Source: Mesorhizobium sp. AR10
GTDB taxonomy: Bacteria; Pseudomonadota; Alphaproteobacteria; Rhizobiales; Rhizobiaceae
DNA: 64,000 nt
Direction: 5' to 3'
Assembly (NCBI RefSeq): GCF_024746795.1
Contig: NZ_CP080524.1
Location: forward strand, 5,310,001 to 5,374,000
Shown: piece by piece, positions 25,289 through 35,575 of the stretch
How the letters are laid out: each line of letters opens with the position of its first letter
Numbering within the stretch: position 1 is the first letter of the stretch
Made by a program: the position numbers and the translations under genes
Notes under the pieces: model-generated
The model's input: only the letters and a program-made list of their open reading frames with translations
The model's database searches: none
Told to the model about the DNA's origin: nothing

Positions 25289-26061
25289 GTGATGATTTCT
25301 CGGGCCGCGGTTTCTCCGGCAATCGCCTTGCCGCGCGCGTGGTGCTTGCGCAAGGCAGCGAGGAAGCCGGCGCGGGCGTCGGGCGGCTCGATGCCGCGCG
25401 GCTCGTAGACATGGCGGGCGAAGAAGAAGCCGGTCAGCCGGAAGGCGTCTTCCACTGCCGCCGCATCGGCGCGCAGGCCGGAGCCGCGCTGCAGGAAGGC
25501 CGGCAGCGCCAGCATCTTGTCGTGCCACGGCGCGCCGGCCTCACGCGACACGGCGCGGCCGGATTTCGGCGAGACATAGGCAAGGTCCTGCCTGCTGCCG
25601 GTTGCCGCGCACTGGCTGAGATCGAGGCCGAAGCCGAGTTCGTCGAGAATCAGCAGCTCGAAGCGCGCCACCAGCTCACCGGCGGCATCGGCATCGTCGA
25701 GATGCACGATCATCACCGCAAGCGTTTCGTAGAGGCCGCCATGGGCGTCGCGTTCAGGCAGCAGCCGCAGATGCTGAGCCATGGTCTGCAGCCCATAGAC
25801 GGCAACGGCGCTGTCCATCAGCCGGGCAGCATTCATCTCGATCGCCTCGGCCTGGAAGGTGCCGAGATGCTCATCAAGCCGCGCCCGCCACAACAGGTCG
25901 ACCCGGTTGCCGGGCTGCAGGACCGGCTGCTGCTTGCGCGAGCGGCCACCGCGCACGAGGCCGAGATGGCGGCCATGCGCGCGCGTCATCACCTCGAGAA
26001 TGGCGCTGGTTTCGCCATGCTTGCGGGTGCCGAGAATGATTCCCTCGTCGCGCCATTCCAT
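25285..26061 (-). CDS. recO: DNA repair protein RecO
   Basis: The 258-residue protein starts [17 protein letters not shown], the N-terminal OB-fold motif of RecO, with H-x-G-x-x-x-G-L-V-R-G-G-R near residue 31-42. The middle and C-terminal helical region ([15 protein letters not shown]) also fits. RecO loads RecA with RecFR and anneals single strands. In many Rhizobiales recO directly follows era; here a phosphotransferase gene and a plus-strand CPBP gene lie between them. The downstream thioesterase overlaps its stop. Confidence 0.95.
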   Translation of the reverse strand: MEWRDEGIILGTRKHGETSAILEVMTRAHGRHLGLVRGGRSRKQQPVLQPGNRVDLLWRARLDEHLGTFQAEAIEMNAARLMDSAVAVYGLQTMAQHLRLLPERDAHGGLYETLAVMIVHLDDADAAGELVARFELLILDELGFGLDLSQCAATGSRQDLAYVSPKSGRAVSREAGAPWHDKMLALPAFLQRGSGLRADAAAVEDAFRLTGFFFARHVYEPRGIEPPDARAGFLAALRKHHARGKAIAGETAAREIIT

Positions 26062-26333
26062 GGGCAGAGCTTGTCACCGCTTCGGTGGCGAAATCAAGAT
26101 AAGGCTGAGCCGAGCGCAGGAAATGCAACCATCGGCGGCGGCGCAATTATCGGAAATTCATCGGAAACCGCTCGGGATTTCGCACCCCGCCGCTGCCAAT
26201 AAGGGCGGGTTGACCAACGCGGTCGACGCACAGCCTGCCGGAACCGTTCGGCTGGCTCGTGTTCAGATGCATGTCGACCGATCGGGCAGCCCGGCGACCT
26301 CTCATGACCATCTGCCCACCGAGAGGACCTGAG

Positions 26334-27137
26334 ATGACTGCCTTCCTGATCCTGGTGCGAAGGCACCAACTGACCACTTTCTTTTCCCTGACACTGGGCC
26401 TGACCTGGCTGGCCTTCATCCCGTTCTGGCTGTCGAATGGCGACAGCATCCCCTGGTTTACCTTCGGCCCCATCGTGTCCGGCTTCATCGTCGCCGCCCT
26501 TTCCGGAGGCTGGGCCTCGGTCAAGGCCATCCTCGCCTCGATGGTGAAGTGGCGGGTCCATCCGCTGTGGTACCTGGTGGCGTTCGGGCTGCCGTTCGGG
26601 GCGCAGCTGGCCTCGATCCTGATCAATCCGCTGTTTGGCGCAGCAGCACCCGCCTGGGGCAATATTCCCGCTCTGACCCAGATGCTGCCGATCATCGCGC
26701 TGTACGCAGTCTTCAGCGGTCCGCTCGGCGAAGAGCCGGGATGGCGCGGCTTTGCGGTGCCGCGTCTGGTGGCCAATCACTCGGCGCTTGCCGGCAGCCT
26801 GATCCTCGGTGTGATCTGGGCCATCTGGCACTTCCCGCTCGGCCTGGTCGGCGACCTCAGCGTCTACGGCACGATCAATGTGGTGCTGGCGGCGGTGGTG
26901 TTCACCTGGCTCTACCAGAACACCGGCAGCGTGCTTCTCGCCATCATCATGCACATCACGCATCAGAACAGCGTGCGCTTCCTCGGCAAGGTGTTCGTCG
27001 ACGGCGACTATGTGCAGCAGCAGTGGATCGGTGTCGCGATCTGGGCGGTCATTGCCGTCGCCATCATCGCCTACTACGGCAGCGAAAGTTTTGTCCGTAG
27101 GCCGAAAACGCAGCTTGCGGTCGCTGGGGCTGTCTAA
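26334..27137 (+). CDS. CPBP-family intramembrane metalloprotease
   Basis: The 267-residue membrane protein has about eight hydrophobic helices. The CPBP (Abi/type II CAAX protease) motifs are E-E-P-G-W-R-G-F near residue 137 (E-E-x-x-x-R), W-H-F-P-L-G near 166 and H-I-T-H-Q-N-S near 205. In the family these residues bind zinc for intramembrane proteolysis; some bacterial members protect against bacteriocins. ATG 26334 has GAGAGGACC upstream. It is convergent with the phosphotransferase gene across a bidirectional terminator. The substrate is unknown. Confidence 0.9.
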   Translation: MTAFLILVRRHQLTTFFSLTLGLTWLAFIPFWLSNGDSIPWFTFGPIVSGFIVAALSGGWASVKAILASMVKWRVHPLWYLVAFGLPFGAQLASILINPLFGAAAPAWGNIPALTQMLPIIALYAVFSGPLGEEPGWRGFAVPRLVANHSALAGSLILGVIWAIWHFPLGLVGDLSVYGTINVVLAAVVFTWLYQNTGSVLLAIIMHITHQNSVRFLGKVFVDGDYVQQQWIGVAIWAVIAVAIIAYYGSESFVRRPKTQLAVAGAV

Positions 27138-27152
27138 GTCCTCCCAAAACGA

Positions 27153-27179
27153 TGGCGGCGCCTAACCGGCGCCGCCATT
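27153..27179. terminator. Bidirectional rho-independent terminator
   Basis: A perfect 11-base stem ATGGCGGCGCC/GGCGCCGCCAT with a 5-base loop is followed by TTTCTGT on the plus strand and CGTTTTG on the minus strand. It lies between the convergent CPBP and phosphotransferase genes and can serve both. Confidence 0.8.
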
Positions 27180-27188
27180 TCTGTCGGC

Positions 27189-28100
27189 TCATCTTGCGGC
27201 GGCGTCACGTCCCGCGCGCGTGTGATCGGCAAGCACTTCCTCGATCACATGCCGGGACTTGTCGACTTCGACCGGATGGACGTCGATATGTCCGGCGAGC
27301 GTGATCAGCGCCTTCCACAGCGTCCAGCCACGACCGCGCGCCCACATTGCCTCGTCGGCAGGAAGACCGGCGCGAAACGCCTCCCGGCTTTTGCCTTCGA
27401 AGAGCGTCCAGGCAATCGCCAGATCGCATGAGGGATCGCCCACCCCCGAAGTCCCGAAGTCGATCACGGCGCTCAACCGTCCCCGCCTGACCAGCAGGTT
27501 TCCCCAACTGACATCACCGTGGAACCAGACAGGCGCGCCATGCCATGTTGCCGCAAGTGCTGCCTCCCATACTGCGGTCGCAGCGCGGGTATCGATCTTG
27601 CCATCGAGGGCTGCAATGGCTCGCCAGGTTTCACCATCATAGACGCTCAGCGGTCCGCCGCGAAAAAAGTTGTGCTGTCCTGGCGCCGGTCCGCCCGCAG
27701 GGTCGATCCGCTGCAAGGCAACCAGGAACTCGGCCAGGTCTGCTGCGAATTGCGGCAGGCTGGCGATACGCTCCCGCTTCGCCGTCTCGCCTTCGATCCA
27801 ACCATAGACAGACCAATGCCAGGGATAGTCGTCGGCTGGCATCCCCATCGCCAAAGGCACAGGTATTGGCAGGGGCAACAGCGGCGCCAGCCTTGGCAAC
27901 CAGCGATGCTCTTTTTCGATTTGCAGGGCATAGGATGCGGCACTCGGCAGCCGCACGGTCATGTCATCGCCGAGATGGTAGGTCCTGTTGTCCCAGCCGC
28001 CTGCTGCAACCGGCCTGACGGCAAGGTCCTTCCATTGCGGAAATTGCGTGGCGATCAATCGGCTGACAAGAGCGGCGTCGATGTTCAGCTTGCTGCCCAT
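27189..28100 (-). CDS. Aminoglycoside phosphotransferase (APH)-family protein
   Basis: The 303-residue kinase-like protein has an N-lobe with N-R-T-Y-H-L-G-D-D-M-T-V-R-L-P. The catalytic loop is W-F-H-G-D-V-S-W-G-N-L-L-V near residue 196 (H-G-D-x-x-x-x-N), and the metal-binding segment is A-V-I-D-F-G-T-S-G-V-G-D-P near 216. These are the APH phosphotransferase signatures. Whether it inactivates an antibiotic or phosphorylates a metabolite is unclear. It starts five bases after the era stop and so lies where recO normally follows; it is probably co-transcribed with the lepB-rnc-era operon. Confidence 0.9.
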   Translation of the reverse strand: MGSKLNIDAALVSRLIATQFPQWKDLAVRPVAAGGWDNRTYHLGDDMTVRLPSAASYALQIEKEHRWLPRLAPLLPLPIPVPLAMGMPADDYPWHWSVYGWIEGETAKRERIASLPQFAADLAEFLVALQRIDPAGGPAPGQHNFFRGGPLSVYDGETWRAIAALDGKIDTRAATAVWEAALAATWHGAPVWFHGDVSWGNLLVRRGRLSAVIDFGTSGVGDPSCDLAIAWTLFEGKSREAFRAGLPADEAMWARGRGWTLWKALITLAGHIDVHPVEVDKSRHVIEEVLADHTRAGRDAAAR

Positions 28101-28105
28101 GGACC

Positions 28106-29038
28106 CTAGTGCGGAAACTCCAGGCCCATCTCGCGATAGCGCTCGGGGTCGTCGCCCCAGTTCTCGCGCACCTTGACGAACAGGAACAGGTGCACCTTCT
28201 GTTCGAGGATGCCGGCGATCTCCAGGCGCGCCGCCTGGCCGATGGCGCGGATCGTCTCGCCCTTGTGGCCAAGCACGATCTTCTTCTGGCTGTCGCGCTC
28301 GACATAAATGGTCTGGTCGATGCGCACCGAGCCGTCCGGCTTCTCTTCCCATTTCTCGGTCTCGATATGTGAGGAATAGGGCAATTCCTGATGCAGCCGC
28401 AGATAGAGCTTTTCGCGGGTGATCTCGGCCGCGAGCTGACGCATCGGCAGGTCGGAGATCTGATCCTCGGGATAATACCAGGGACCGGCCGGCAGCGTTT
28501 CGGCGAGATAGTCGAGCAGATCCTTGCAGCCCGATCCGGTCAACGCCGAGACCATGAAGGTGCGCTTGAACGGCACTCTTTCGTTCGCTGCCGCGGTCAA
28601 AGCCAGCAGCGCCTCGTGCTTGACCCGGTCGACCTTGTTGAGGATCAGCACCATCGGCTGGCGCACATCCTTCAGCCGTTCGAGGATGGCGTCGGCATCG
28701 CCCCTGATGCCGCGTTCGGCATCGATCAGCAAGAGCACGATATCGGCATCCTTGGCACCGCCCCAGGCGGTCGTCACCATCGCCGTGTCCAGCCGCCGCT
28801 TCGGCTTGAAGATGCCCGGCGTGTCGACGAAGACGATCTGCGCATTCTCATGCGTGGCGATGCCGCGCACGATGGCGCGGGTGGTCTGCACCTTGTGCGT
28901 CACGATCGACACCTTGGCGCCGACCAACTGGTTGACCAGCGTCGATTTCCCCGCATTGGGCGCGCCGATCAGCGCGACGAAGCCGGAGTGCGTGGCGACA
29001 GCTTCTGCTGCCGGAGAGGTATCTTCGGTGGCGGTCAT
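28106..29038 (-). CDS. era: GTPase Era
   Basis: Era is an essential GTPase for 16S rRNA maturation and 30S assembly. The 310-residue protein has G1 G-A-P-N-A-G-K-S-T near residues 25-33, G2 with T-R near 53, G3 D-T-P-G-I-F near 76-81 and G4 N-K-V-D near 137. The C-terminal KH domain is recognisable from I-V-L-G-H-K-G-E-T-I-R-A-I-G. The start overlaps the rnc stop by four bases. Confidence 0.97.
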   Translation of the reverse strand: MTATEDTSPAAEAVATHSGFVALIGAPNAGKSTLVNQLVGAKVSIVTHKVQTTRAIVRGIATHENAQIVFVDTPGIFKPKRRLDTAMVTTAWGGAKDADIVLLLIDAERGIRGDADAILERLKDVRQPMVLILNKVDRVKHEALLALTAAANERVPFKRTFMVSALTGSGCKDLLDYLAETLPAGPWYYPEDQISDLPMRQLAAEITREKLYLRLHQELPYSSHIETEKWEEKPDGSVRIDQTIYVERDSQKKIVLGHKGETIRAIGQAARLEIAGILEQKVHLFLFVKVRENWGDDPERYREMGLEFPH

Positions 29039-29754
29039 GCCGCGCTCCCTTGGTTAGGCCAGACGCCTTCGCGCAGCAAAAATGCCGAGGCCGCCGCTTC
29101 TTCGGCAGCCCTGCGGGAACCGCCTATGCCGGTTGACGGCGCAAAACCGTCAACCCGCACGGAAACCGTGAAAACAGGCTGGTGGTCCGGTCCCTCGCGT
29201 TTTTGGATCGCATATTCAGGACGGGCATCGCTTGTCTTGGCAATCCATTCCTGCAATTCGGATTTTGGATTGGGCGGCTTGGCGACGACCATCCGTGCGC
29301 GCGGCTCCCAGTAACGCAAGACGAAACGCCGTGCAGCGTCGATGCCACCATCAACATAAATCGCCGCAATCAGAGCTTCGACGGCGTCGGCCAGATAACC
29401 ACCGCCCAAGCCCCGCGACCGTGCCTTCAAGGTAGCATCGGCGCGAACCAGATTTTCCAACTCCATTTCAACGCCGATCTCGGAGCATGTGCGCGAATCG
29501 ACCAGTGCATTGAAGCGCGGCGCGATCTCTCCTTCGGGAGCGTCAGGAAATTGTGCGAAAAGCATGTCGGCGACGACGAGGCCGAGCACCCGGTCGCCGA
29601 GAAATTCGAGGCGTTCGTTGTTCCTGACCGCCTTGACCGCGCTGGAATGGGTCAGCGCGGTCTCGAGCAGCCGCATGTCCTTGAAAGCATGGCCCGTCTT
29701 GGCCTGCACCTCACCGGCCAATGCTTCGCCAGTCGGGCGCTTCAAAGCCATCAA
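29035..29754 (-). CDS. rnc: ribonuclease III
   Basis: RNase III cleaves double-stranded RNA in rRNA processing and regulation. The 239-residue protein has the signature N-E-R-L-E-F-L-G-D-R-V-L near residues 45-56, the second acidic cluster D-A-V-E-A-L-I-A-A-I-Y near 121, and a C-terminal double-stranded-RNA-binding domain ending G-S-R-R-A-A-E-E-A-A-A. Four-base overlaps link it to lepB upstream and era downstream, giving the conserved lepB-rnc-era order. Confidence 0.97.
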   Translation of the reverse strand: MMALKRPTGEALAGEVQAKTGHAFKDMRLLETALTHSSAVKAVRNNERLEFLGDRVLGLVVADMLFAQFPDAPEGEIAPRFNALVDSRTCSEIGVEMELENLVRADATLKARSRGLGGGYLADAVEALIAAIYVDGGIDAARRFVLRYWEPRARMVVAKPPNPKSELQEWIAKTSDARPEYAIQKREGPDHQPVFTVSVRVDGFAPSTGIGGSRRAAEEAAASAFLLREGVWPNQGSAA

Positions 29755-30500
29755 TTAACGAAATGGAACAGGCGCGAGGCGCGGATCTGCGACGGCCATT
29801 TCCAGATTTCGAGCGGGCTCGCCTTGCCGGCGATCGAGAAGAAAACGATGTTGGCACGACCGACCAGGTTGTCGGCAGGCACGAAACCTACGGTGAAGCG
29901 GCTATCGCTGGAATTGTCGCGGTTGTCGCCCATCATGAAATAGTGGCCGGGCGGCACGTCGAATTCACGCGTGTTGTCGCCGAGCGAGGTCGGCGCGATA
30001 TCCAGCGTATCGTAGCTGACACCGTTCGGCAGCGTTTCCCGGTACACATCGATCGGATGATCCTCCTCGGTGATGTCGGGATTGTCGATCTGGCCGGTTT
30101 TCACGCGCGGCACGCCGGCGCCGTTGATGAACAGCTGGCCGTCCTTCACCTGGATCTTGTCGCCCGGCAGGCCGACGACACGCTTGATGTAGTCGACGGA
30201 CGGGTCCGGCGGGAACTTGAACACCACCACGTCGCCGCGCTTCGGCTCGGAGCCCCAGATGCGGCCCGAAAAGAGGTTCGGACCGAACGGCAGCGAATAG
30301 CGGGAGAAGCCATAGGACCATTTGGTGACGAAGAGATAGTCGCCTTCGAGCAAGGTCGGCCGCATCGACCCGGACGGGATCGAGAACGGCTGGAACAGCA
30401 GCGTACGAATGACCAGCGCAAGCAGCAGCGCCTGGACGATGACGCTGACGGTTTCGCCAAGTCCGCCGGATTTCTTCTCGGATTTTTCAGCCACGCTCAT
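29751..30500 (-). CDS. lepB: signal peptidase I
   Basis: Membrane serine/lysine protease that removes signal peptides from exported proteins. The 249-residue protein has one N-terminal membrane helix (residues about 17-37), the catalytic serine S45 in P-S-G-S-M-R-P-T, the catalytic lysine K106 in D-Y-I-K-R-V-V-G-L-P-G-D, and the box M-G-D-N-R-D-N-S-S-D-S-R near residue 210. It overlaps rnc by four bases and follows acpS after 76 bases. Confidence 0.97.
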   Translation of the reverse strand: MSVAEKSEKKSGGLGETVSVIVQALLLALVIRTLLFQPFSIPSGSMRPTLLEGDYLFVTKWSYGFSRYSLPFGPNLFSGRIWGSEPKRGDVVVFKFPPDPSVDYIKRVVGLPGDKIQVKDGQLFINGAGVPRVKTGQIDNPDITEEDHPIDVYRETLPNGVSYDTLDIAPTSLGDNTREFDVPPGHYFMMGDNRDNSSDSRFTVGFVPADNLVGRANIVFFSIAGKASPLEIWKWPSQIRASRLFHFVN

Positions 30501-30576
30501 GTCGTCCTCGATTGTGCGTTGGTGGTATAGAGTCTCGGCGCGCGCTGGGCAACGTCATGCCGGTCGTCTGATGCAA

Positions 30577-30990
30577 TCAATGTGGCGCTTCTTCGACGGG
30601 CAACGCCTCGATGATCACAAAGGCTTGAGCGAGCGGAAAATCGTCGGTGATTGTGAGGTGGATCGCCGCTTTGTGCCCCTCCGGCAGGATTTTGCCCAGC
30701 CGCACCGCGGCTCCACCGGTCAGCGCCATGGTCGGTTTGCCGCTGGCCAGGTTGACGACGCCCATGTCGCGCCAGAACACGCCTTGCGCCAGACCGGTGC
30801 CCAGCGCCTTGGCGCAGGCCTCCTTGGCGGCGAAGCGCTTGGCATAGGAGGCCCCGCGCGCCCGGCGGTTTTCGGAGCGGGCCTGCTCGACCTCGGTGTA
30901 GATGCGCTGAATGAAGCGCTGGCCATGGCGCTCCAGCGACTTTTCGATGCGTCTGATATCGATCAGGTCGCTGCCGATGCCGATGATCAT
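30577..30990 (-). CDS. acpS: holo-[acyl-carrier-protein] synthase
   Basis: Transfers phosphopantetheine from CoA to acyl carrier protein. The 137-residue protein has [12 protein letters not shown] with the metal-binding D8, and [12 protein letters not shown] with E57, the two AcpS signatures. The ATG overlaps the TGA of the DUF2062 gene. The DUF2062-acpS-lepB-rnc-era order is conserved in Rhizobiales. Confidence 0.96.
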   Translation of the reverse strand: MIIGIGSDLIDIRRIEKSLERHGQRFIQRIYTEVEQARSENRRARGASYAKRFAAKEACAKALGTGLAQGVFWRDMGVVNLASGKPTMALTGGAAVRLGKILPEGHKAAIHLTITDDFPLAQAFVIIEALPVEEAPH

Positions 30991-31559
30991 TCCGCGGGAA
31001 CTTCCCGTCCGCCTCGTCCTGCCTTTTCGGCCAGGCGCGTGCGCCGCTGTTCGCGGAATGTGGTCATGCCCCAGCGCGTGATGCCGTAGAACAAGAGGCC
31101 GAAGATCAAGCCAAGCGGTATCGCGCCGATCGTCATCGGTTTCAGCACCGGTCCCCACAATTGCGAAAAGGAAAGGTTATGCAGCATGGCGCCGAGATGC
31201 GCGGGCGGCCCGTGCGCCGGCAGGTGTTCATGCAGGATCAGCTTGCCGGTCTCCCAGGATGCGCCCCACAGCAGCGGAAAGGTCAGCGGATTGCCGACCG
31301 CGGTGCCGAGTGCCGCCGCCACCAGATTGCCGGCAATCACCCAGGAAACGGCGAAGGCGATGACGAAATGGAAGCCGAGCGGGAAAAACGAAGCGAACAC
31401 GCCGGCCGCGACACCGGCGGCGACGGCGTGCGGGGTGGCCTTCAGCCGCAGGATGCGTTTGGAAAAATACTGCAGCGAGCGCGAGAACGAGCGGCGCGGC
31501 CACAGATAGGTGCGCACCCGCTCGAAAAAACCATCAGGCTTGCGGCGTCGAAAAAGCAC
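30987..31559 (-). CDS. DUF2062 membrane protein
   Basis: The protein of about 190 residues begins [12 protein letters not shown] and has [10 protein letters not shown]. The DUF2062 core is [19 protein letters not shown] and A-V-G-N-P-L-T-F-P, with three or four hydrophobic helices. The GTG start at 31559 is chosen from the family's usual N-terminus and an upstream AGGAACTGGAA; ATG 31601 is an alternative. It is coupled to acpS by an ATGA overlap. Its function is unknown. Confidence 0.86.
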   Translation of the reverse strand: MLFRRRKPDGFFERVRTYLWPRRSFSRSLQYFSKRILRLKATPHAVAAGVAAGVFASFFPLGFHFVIAFAVSWVIAGNLVAAALGTAVGNPLTFPLLWGASWETGKLILHEHLPAHGPPAHLGAMLHNLSFSQLWGPVLKPMTIGAIPLGLIFGLLFYGITRWGMTTFREQRRTRLAEKAGRGGREVPAE

Positions 31560-31816
31560 TTGTTCCAGTTCCTGGTTCACCAACGCCGGCAGCTCGGCCA
31601 TTCGGGCCGGTGCGCGATAGTACATCTTGCGCTTTGGGGTCGCCGGAAGGCAACCGCCACGTTGATATAGCGACAGGCTGGCCGCAGGACAACAAGGCTG
31701 CGCGCCGCCGATCGTTGCCGCCCTTGGCCAGCGCCGGCGTTTCGCCGCGAACACGGTACAATCCCGGTGGATTTGAGAAGCACGTTCAGCGCGGCAATCA
31801 GCAGCGGGCCAAGACC

Positions 31817-32197
31817 CTACGACTTGTATTCGCTGACCTCGACGAGGTTGCCGTCAGGATCGCGAAAATACACCGACATCATCGGGCCGCGCGCACCGAT
31901 CCGCTCGACCGGGCCGACTTCGACGACAACGCCATTGGCCGCCAGGCTGGCGCAGATCTCGGCGAGCGGCCGGGCAGCGACCAGGCAGAAATCCCCGGAG
32001 CCGGGCGTCGGCGCCTTGGCTTTCGGCTCGAAGGTGCGCGTTGCCTCGTGCAGATTGATCTTCTGCGTCCCGAAAACCAGCGCCGTCGGCCGGTTCGGCT
32101 CATCAAGGCGCTTGAGGCCGAGGACGCGCTGGTAGAAGTCGCAGCTGTCATCCACAGAGCGAACCGTCAGCACGAAATGATCGATGCCGGCAATCAT
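31817..32197 (-). CDS. VOC-superfamily (glyoxalase-like) protein
   Basis: The 126-residue single-domain protein begins M-I-A-G-I-D-H-F-V-L-T-V, with H7 a metal-ligand candidate. It has K-I-N-L-H-E near residues 46-51 and ends V-Y-F-R-D-P-D-G-N-L-V-E-V-S. This is the glyoxalase/dioxygenase pattern of a one-domain VOC protein. It starts five bases after the pyrE stop, so it is probably co-transcribed. The substrate is unknown. Confidence 0.9.
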   Translation of the reverse strand: MIAGIDHFVLTVRSVDDSCDFYQRVLGLKRLDEPNRPTALVFGTQKINLHEATRTFEPKAKAPTPGSGDFCLVAARPLAEICASLAANGVVVEVGPVERIGARGPMMSVYFRDPDGNLVEVSEYKS

Positions 32198-32202
32198 TTC
32201 GG

Positions 32203-32781
32203 TCAGATGTTGCGGCTGCCGGGCTTGATGGCCGGTATGGCGGCGAGTTCGGGCGGCAGCCTGTCGGCCGGGTAGGCTGGAACCTCGTATTCGGCGAGTG
32301 CGATCAGCGGCACGCCGACATCGGTCTTGCCGGCCGAGCGGTCGATGATGCAGGCGGCGGCCACGACCTCGGCGCCAAGCGCGCGCAGGCACTCGATGGT
32401 CTCGCGGATCGACAGGCCGGTGGTGACGATGTCCTCGACGATGACGACGCGCGACCCCCTGGCGATCTCGAAGCGGCGGAGCCTGAACTCGCCCCCTTCC
32501 CGCTCGACCCAGATCGCCGGCACACCAAGATGGCGCGAGGTCTCGTAGGCCGGGATCAGCCCGCCGATCGCCGGGCCGACGACATAGTCGATCTTGCCGG
32601 GCACGGCCGTGCGGATCTTTTCGGCCAGCGCCTTGCACAGGCGCTCGGTCTTGTCGGCATGCATGAACACCCGCGCCTTTTGCAGGAAGACCGGGCTCCG
32701 CAAGCCCGACGTCAGGATGAAATGGCCTTCGAGAACGGCGCCGGCCTCGCGGAAAATACCCAGCACTTCGTCGGTGTTCAT
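32203..32781 (-). CDS. pyrE: orotate phosphoribosyltransferase
   Basis: Converts orotate and PRPP to OMP in pyrimidine synthesis. The 192-residue protein has the PRPP-binding motif [13 protein letters not shown] near residue 111-123 and the N-terminal F-I-L-T-S-G-L-R-S with K/R-rich active-site loop residues. It lies 29 bases downstream of the rel/spoT homologue. The sequence matches the PyrE branch used by many Rhizobiales. Confidence 0.96.
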   Translation of the reverse strand: MNTDEVLGIFREAGAVLEGHFILTSGLRSPVFLQKARVFMHADKTERLCKALAEKIRTAVPGKIDYVVGPAIGGLIPAYETSRHLGVPAIWVEREGGEFRLRRFEIARGSRVVIVEDIVTTGLSIRETIECLRALGAEVVAAACIIDRSAGKTDVGVPLIALAEYEVPAYPADRLPPELAAIPAIKPGSRNI

Positions 32782-32810
32782 CGTTGCCTTATCCCCCAGG
32801 CCCAGTGGTG

Positions 32811-35039
32811 TTAGCCGTTGACGCGCCGCGCATCGCTGACGCTCGAATTGTCCTTGAGCTGCGACAGCAGCCGGTTCAGGTGCTTCAGATCCCAGACTTC
32901 CAGATCGATCAGCATTTCGGTGAAATCGGGCGCGGTGCGCACCATCGACAATGTATGGATGTTGGCGTCGTTGGACGCAACGACCTGGGCGATGTCCGCC
33001 AGCGAGCCCGGCGCGTTGATGGCGGTGACCGAAACACGCGCCGGAAACCGCTCCTTGGTGCGCTCGTCAATGTCCCAGCGCACGTCGATCCAGCGCTCGG
33101 GCTGGTCGTCAAAGGCTTGCAGGGCCGGCGACTGGATCGGATAGATGGTGATGCCGGTTCCGGGCTGCACGATGCCGACGATGCGGTCGCCGGGCACGGC
33201 ACCTTCCGGCGCGAAGCGCACCGGCAGGTCGCCACGCACGCCGCGGATCGGCACGGCGCCGTCCTTCGGCTGGTCCTTGTCCTTGCGCGCGGCGCGGCCC
33301 GGAATCTGGAACAGCATGCCGGCGGCGTTGCGGATCTTCGACCAGCCCTCCTCGCGCTGCTTGGGGGCGGCGAGCGTCACGCGCTCGTCCTTGTAGTCGG
33401 GGAACACCGCCTTCATGACGTCGGTGGAAGCAAGTTCGCCGCGCCCGACCGAGGCCAGCACATCCTCGATGTCCTTGCGCGCCAGCCGGTGCAGCACCGG
33501 CTTCAGGCTTTCCTTGGTGAAGGTCTTGCCGGCCCGTTCGAAGGCGCGCTCCAGAATGCGGGCGCCGAGGCCAGAATACTGCTTGCGGATGGCGTTCTTG
33601 GTGGCGCGGCGGATCGCCGAACGCGCCTTGCCGGTGACGACGACCGATTCCCAGGCCGCGGGCGGCACCTGCGCCTTGGAGCGGATGATCTCGACCTCAT
33701 CACCGTTCTTCAGCTCGGTCATCAGCGGCATGATGCGGCCGTTGACCTTGGCGCCGACGCACGTGTCGCCGACATCGGTGTGCACGGCATAGGCGAAGTC
33801 GATCGGCGTGGCGCCGCGCGGCAGCGCGATCAGCAAGCCCTTGGGCGTGAAGCAGAACACCTGGTCCTGGAACAGTTCCAGCTTGGTGTTTTCGAGGAAA
33901 TCCTCCGGATTGTCGCCTTCGGCAAGCTGCTCGATGGTGCGCCGCAGCCAGGCATAGGCGTTGGTCTCCTTCGAGATCGCCTGCGCAGTGCCATTCACCC
34001 TGCCGCCGGCATCCTTGTAGACCGAATGCGCGGCAACGCCGTATTCGGCGATCTTGTTCATCTGATGGGTGCGGATCTGCAGTTCGACGCGTTGGCGCGA
34101 CGGCCCGACGATGGTGGTGTGGATCGAGCGGTAGTCGTTCTGTTTCGGCGTCGAGATGTAATCCTTGAAGCGGCCGGGCACCATCGACCACGTCGTGTGG
34201 ATGGCGCCGAGTGCGCGATAGCAGTCCTCCGTGGACTCGACGACAACACGGAAGCCGAAGATGTCCGACAGCTGCTCGAAAGACAGCGCCTTGGCCTCCA
34301 TCTTGCGGAACACCGACCACGGCTTCTTCTGGCGGCTCTTGACCTCGGCCTTGATTGAATATTTTTCGAACAGCGTGGACAACGCCTTCTCGATCTCGGA
34401 CAGCACATCCTTGTTGCGCTCGAAGATTTCGGCGAGTCTGGCGGTGACGGCGCGGTAGGCTTCCGGATTGATGAAGCGGAAGGCGATCTCCTCCAGCTCC
34501 TCGCGCATGCCTTGCATGCCCATGCGCCCGGCCAGCGGCGCATAGATCTCCATCGTCTCCTCGGCGATGCGCAGGCGCTTGGCTTCCGGCACATGGTCGA
34601 GGGTGCGCATGTTGTGCAGCCGGTCGGCGAGCTTGACCAGCAACACGCGGACGTCTTCGGAGATCGCCAGCAAGAGCTTGCGCAGGTTTTCCGCCTGCTC
34701 GGCCTTCTTGGAGACGAGGTCGAGCTTCTTCAGCTTGGTCAGACCCTCGACCAGCTTGCCCATTTCCGGGCCGAACAACTCGTCGATCTCGGCCCGCGTT
34801 GCCGTGGTGTCCTCGATCGTATCGTGCAGCAGGGCAACGGCGATGGTCGCCTCGTCCATGTGCATTTCGGTAAGGATGGCGGCGACTTCGAGCGGATGCG
34901 AGAAGTAGGGGTCGCCGGAAGCGCGCTTCTGGTGGCCATGCTTCTGCATGGCATAGACGTAGGCCTTGTTGAGCAACGCCTCGTTGACGTCAGGCTTGTA
35001 GCGCTGGACGCGCTCGACAAGCTCATACTGACGCATCAT
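32811..35039 (-). CDS. rsh: bifunctional (p)ppGpp synthetase/hydrolase (Rel/SpoT homologue)
   Basis: Controls the stringent response by making and degrading (p)ppGpp. The 742-residue protein has, in order, an HD hydrolase domain (Y-F-S-H-P-L-E-V-A near residue 45 and L-L-H-D-T-I-E-D-T near 72), a synthetase domain ([13 protein letters not shown] near 255 and Y-R-S-I-H-T-T near 297), a TGS domain near 395-455 (F-C-F-T-P-K-G), and a C-terminal ACT domain near 665-735. Both catalytic halves look intact, as expected for the single long RSH of alphaproteobacteria. It sits between rpoZ and pyrE. Confidence 0.97.
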   Translation of the reverse strand: MMRQYELVERVQRYKPDVNEALLNKAYVYAMQKHGHQKRASGDPYFSHPLEVAAILTEMHMDEATIAVALLHDTIEDTTATRAEIDELFGPEMGKLVEGLTKLKKLDLVSKKAEQAENLRKLLLAISEDVRVLLVKLADRLHNMRTLDHVPEAKRLRIAEETMEIYAPLAGRMGMQGMREELEEIAFRFINPEAYRAVTARLAEIFERNKDVLSEIEKALSTLFEKYSIKAEVKSRQKKPWSVFRKMEAKALSFEQLSDIFGFRVVVESTEDCYRALGAIHTTWSMVPGRFKDYISTPKQNDYRSIHTTIVGPSRQRVELQIRTHQMNKIAEYGVAAHSVYKDAGGRVNGTAQAISKETNAYAWLRRTIEQLAEGDNPEDFLENTKLELFQDQVFCFTPKGLLIALPRGATPIDFAYAVHTDVGDTCVGAKVNGRIMPLMTELKNGDEVEIIRSKAQVPPAAWESVVVTGKARSAIRRATKNAIRKQYSGLGARILERAFERAGKTFTKESLKPVLHRLARKDIEDVLASVGRGELASTDVMKAVFPDYKDERVTLAAPKQREEGWSKIRNAAGMLFQIPGRAARKDKDQPKDGAVPIRGVRGDLPVRFAPEGAVPGDRIVGIVQPGTGITIYPIQSPALQAFDDQPERWIDVRWDIDERTKERFPARVSVTAINAPGSLADIAQVVASNDANIHTLSMVRTAPDFTEMLIDLEVWDLKHLNRLLSQLKDNSSVSDARRVNG

Positions 35040-35170
35040 GGGCGCGATCTCACAGGGCTGAAATGAATCATGCGCCGCACGGGTGCACGGCGCATGTCAT
35101 AGATAGCCACGAAACTGCCGATACGGAAGTGCCGGAAGGTTATTCCAGCTGGCTCCGGATCAAAGCTCTC

Positions 35171-35575
35171 TCAGTAGTCGTCGCTCTTTTCCGGCGGCAC
35201 CAGACCCTCGATGCCGGCCAGCAGGTCTTCTTCGGTCATGCGGTCGAAGGTGACGTTGTCCTCGGCGTCGTCGGCATCGGTTGCCGCAACAGCGCCGCCG
35301 GTCTGGTCGGCGATCGCCTCGCCGTCGGCGGCTTCCGGCTCGTCGACCTCGACATGCTTCTGCAGCGAGTGGATCAGGTCTTCCTTGAGGTCGTCGGGCG
35401 ACAACGTCTCGTCGGCGATCTCGCGCAGCGCCACGACCGGGTTCTTGTCGTTGTCGCGCGGAACGGTGATCGGCGCGCCCTGGCTGATCTGCCGGGCGCG
35501 GTGGCCGGCCAGAAGCACCAGTTCGAAGCGGTTGTCGACCTTGTCGATGCAATCTTCAACGGTTACGCGGGCCAT
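35171..35575 (-). CDS. rpoZ: RNA polymerase omega subunit
   Basis: The 134-residue protein begins [20 protein letters not shown], followed by A-G-H-R-A-R-Q-I, the conserved omega core that clasps the beta-prime subunit. ATG 35575 follows AAAGGGGCAGCTC. It has an acidic C-terminal extension typical of alphaproteobacteria (ends P-P-E-K-S-D-D-Y). It is immediately upstream of the stringent-response gene, the usual rpoZ-rsh order. Confidence 0.96.
   Translation of the reverse strand: MARVTVEDCIDKVDNRFELVLLAGHRARQISQGAPITVPRDNDKNPVVALREIADETLSPDDLKEDLIHSLQKHVEVDEPEAADGEAIADQTGGAVAATDADDAEDNVTFDRMTEEDLLAGIEGLVPPEKSDDY

Noticed and set aside
32784..34358. 524-codon plus-strand open frame opposite the (p)ppGpp synthetase gene
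   Set aside because: No recognisable domain; composition is that of a GC-rich antisense shadow of a conserved gene.
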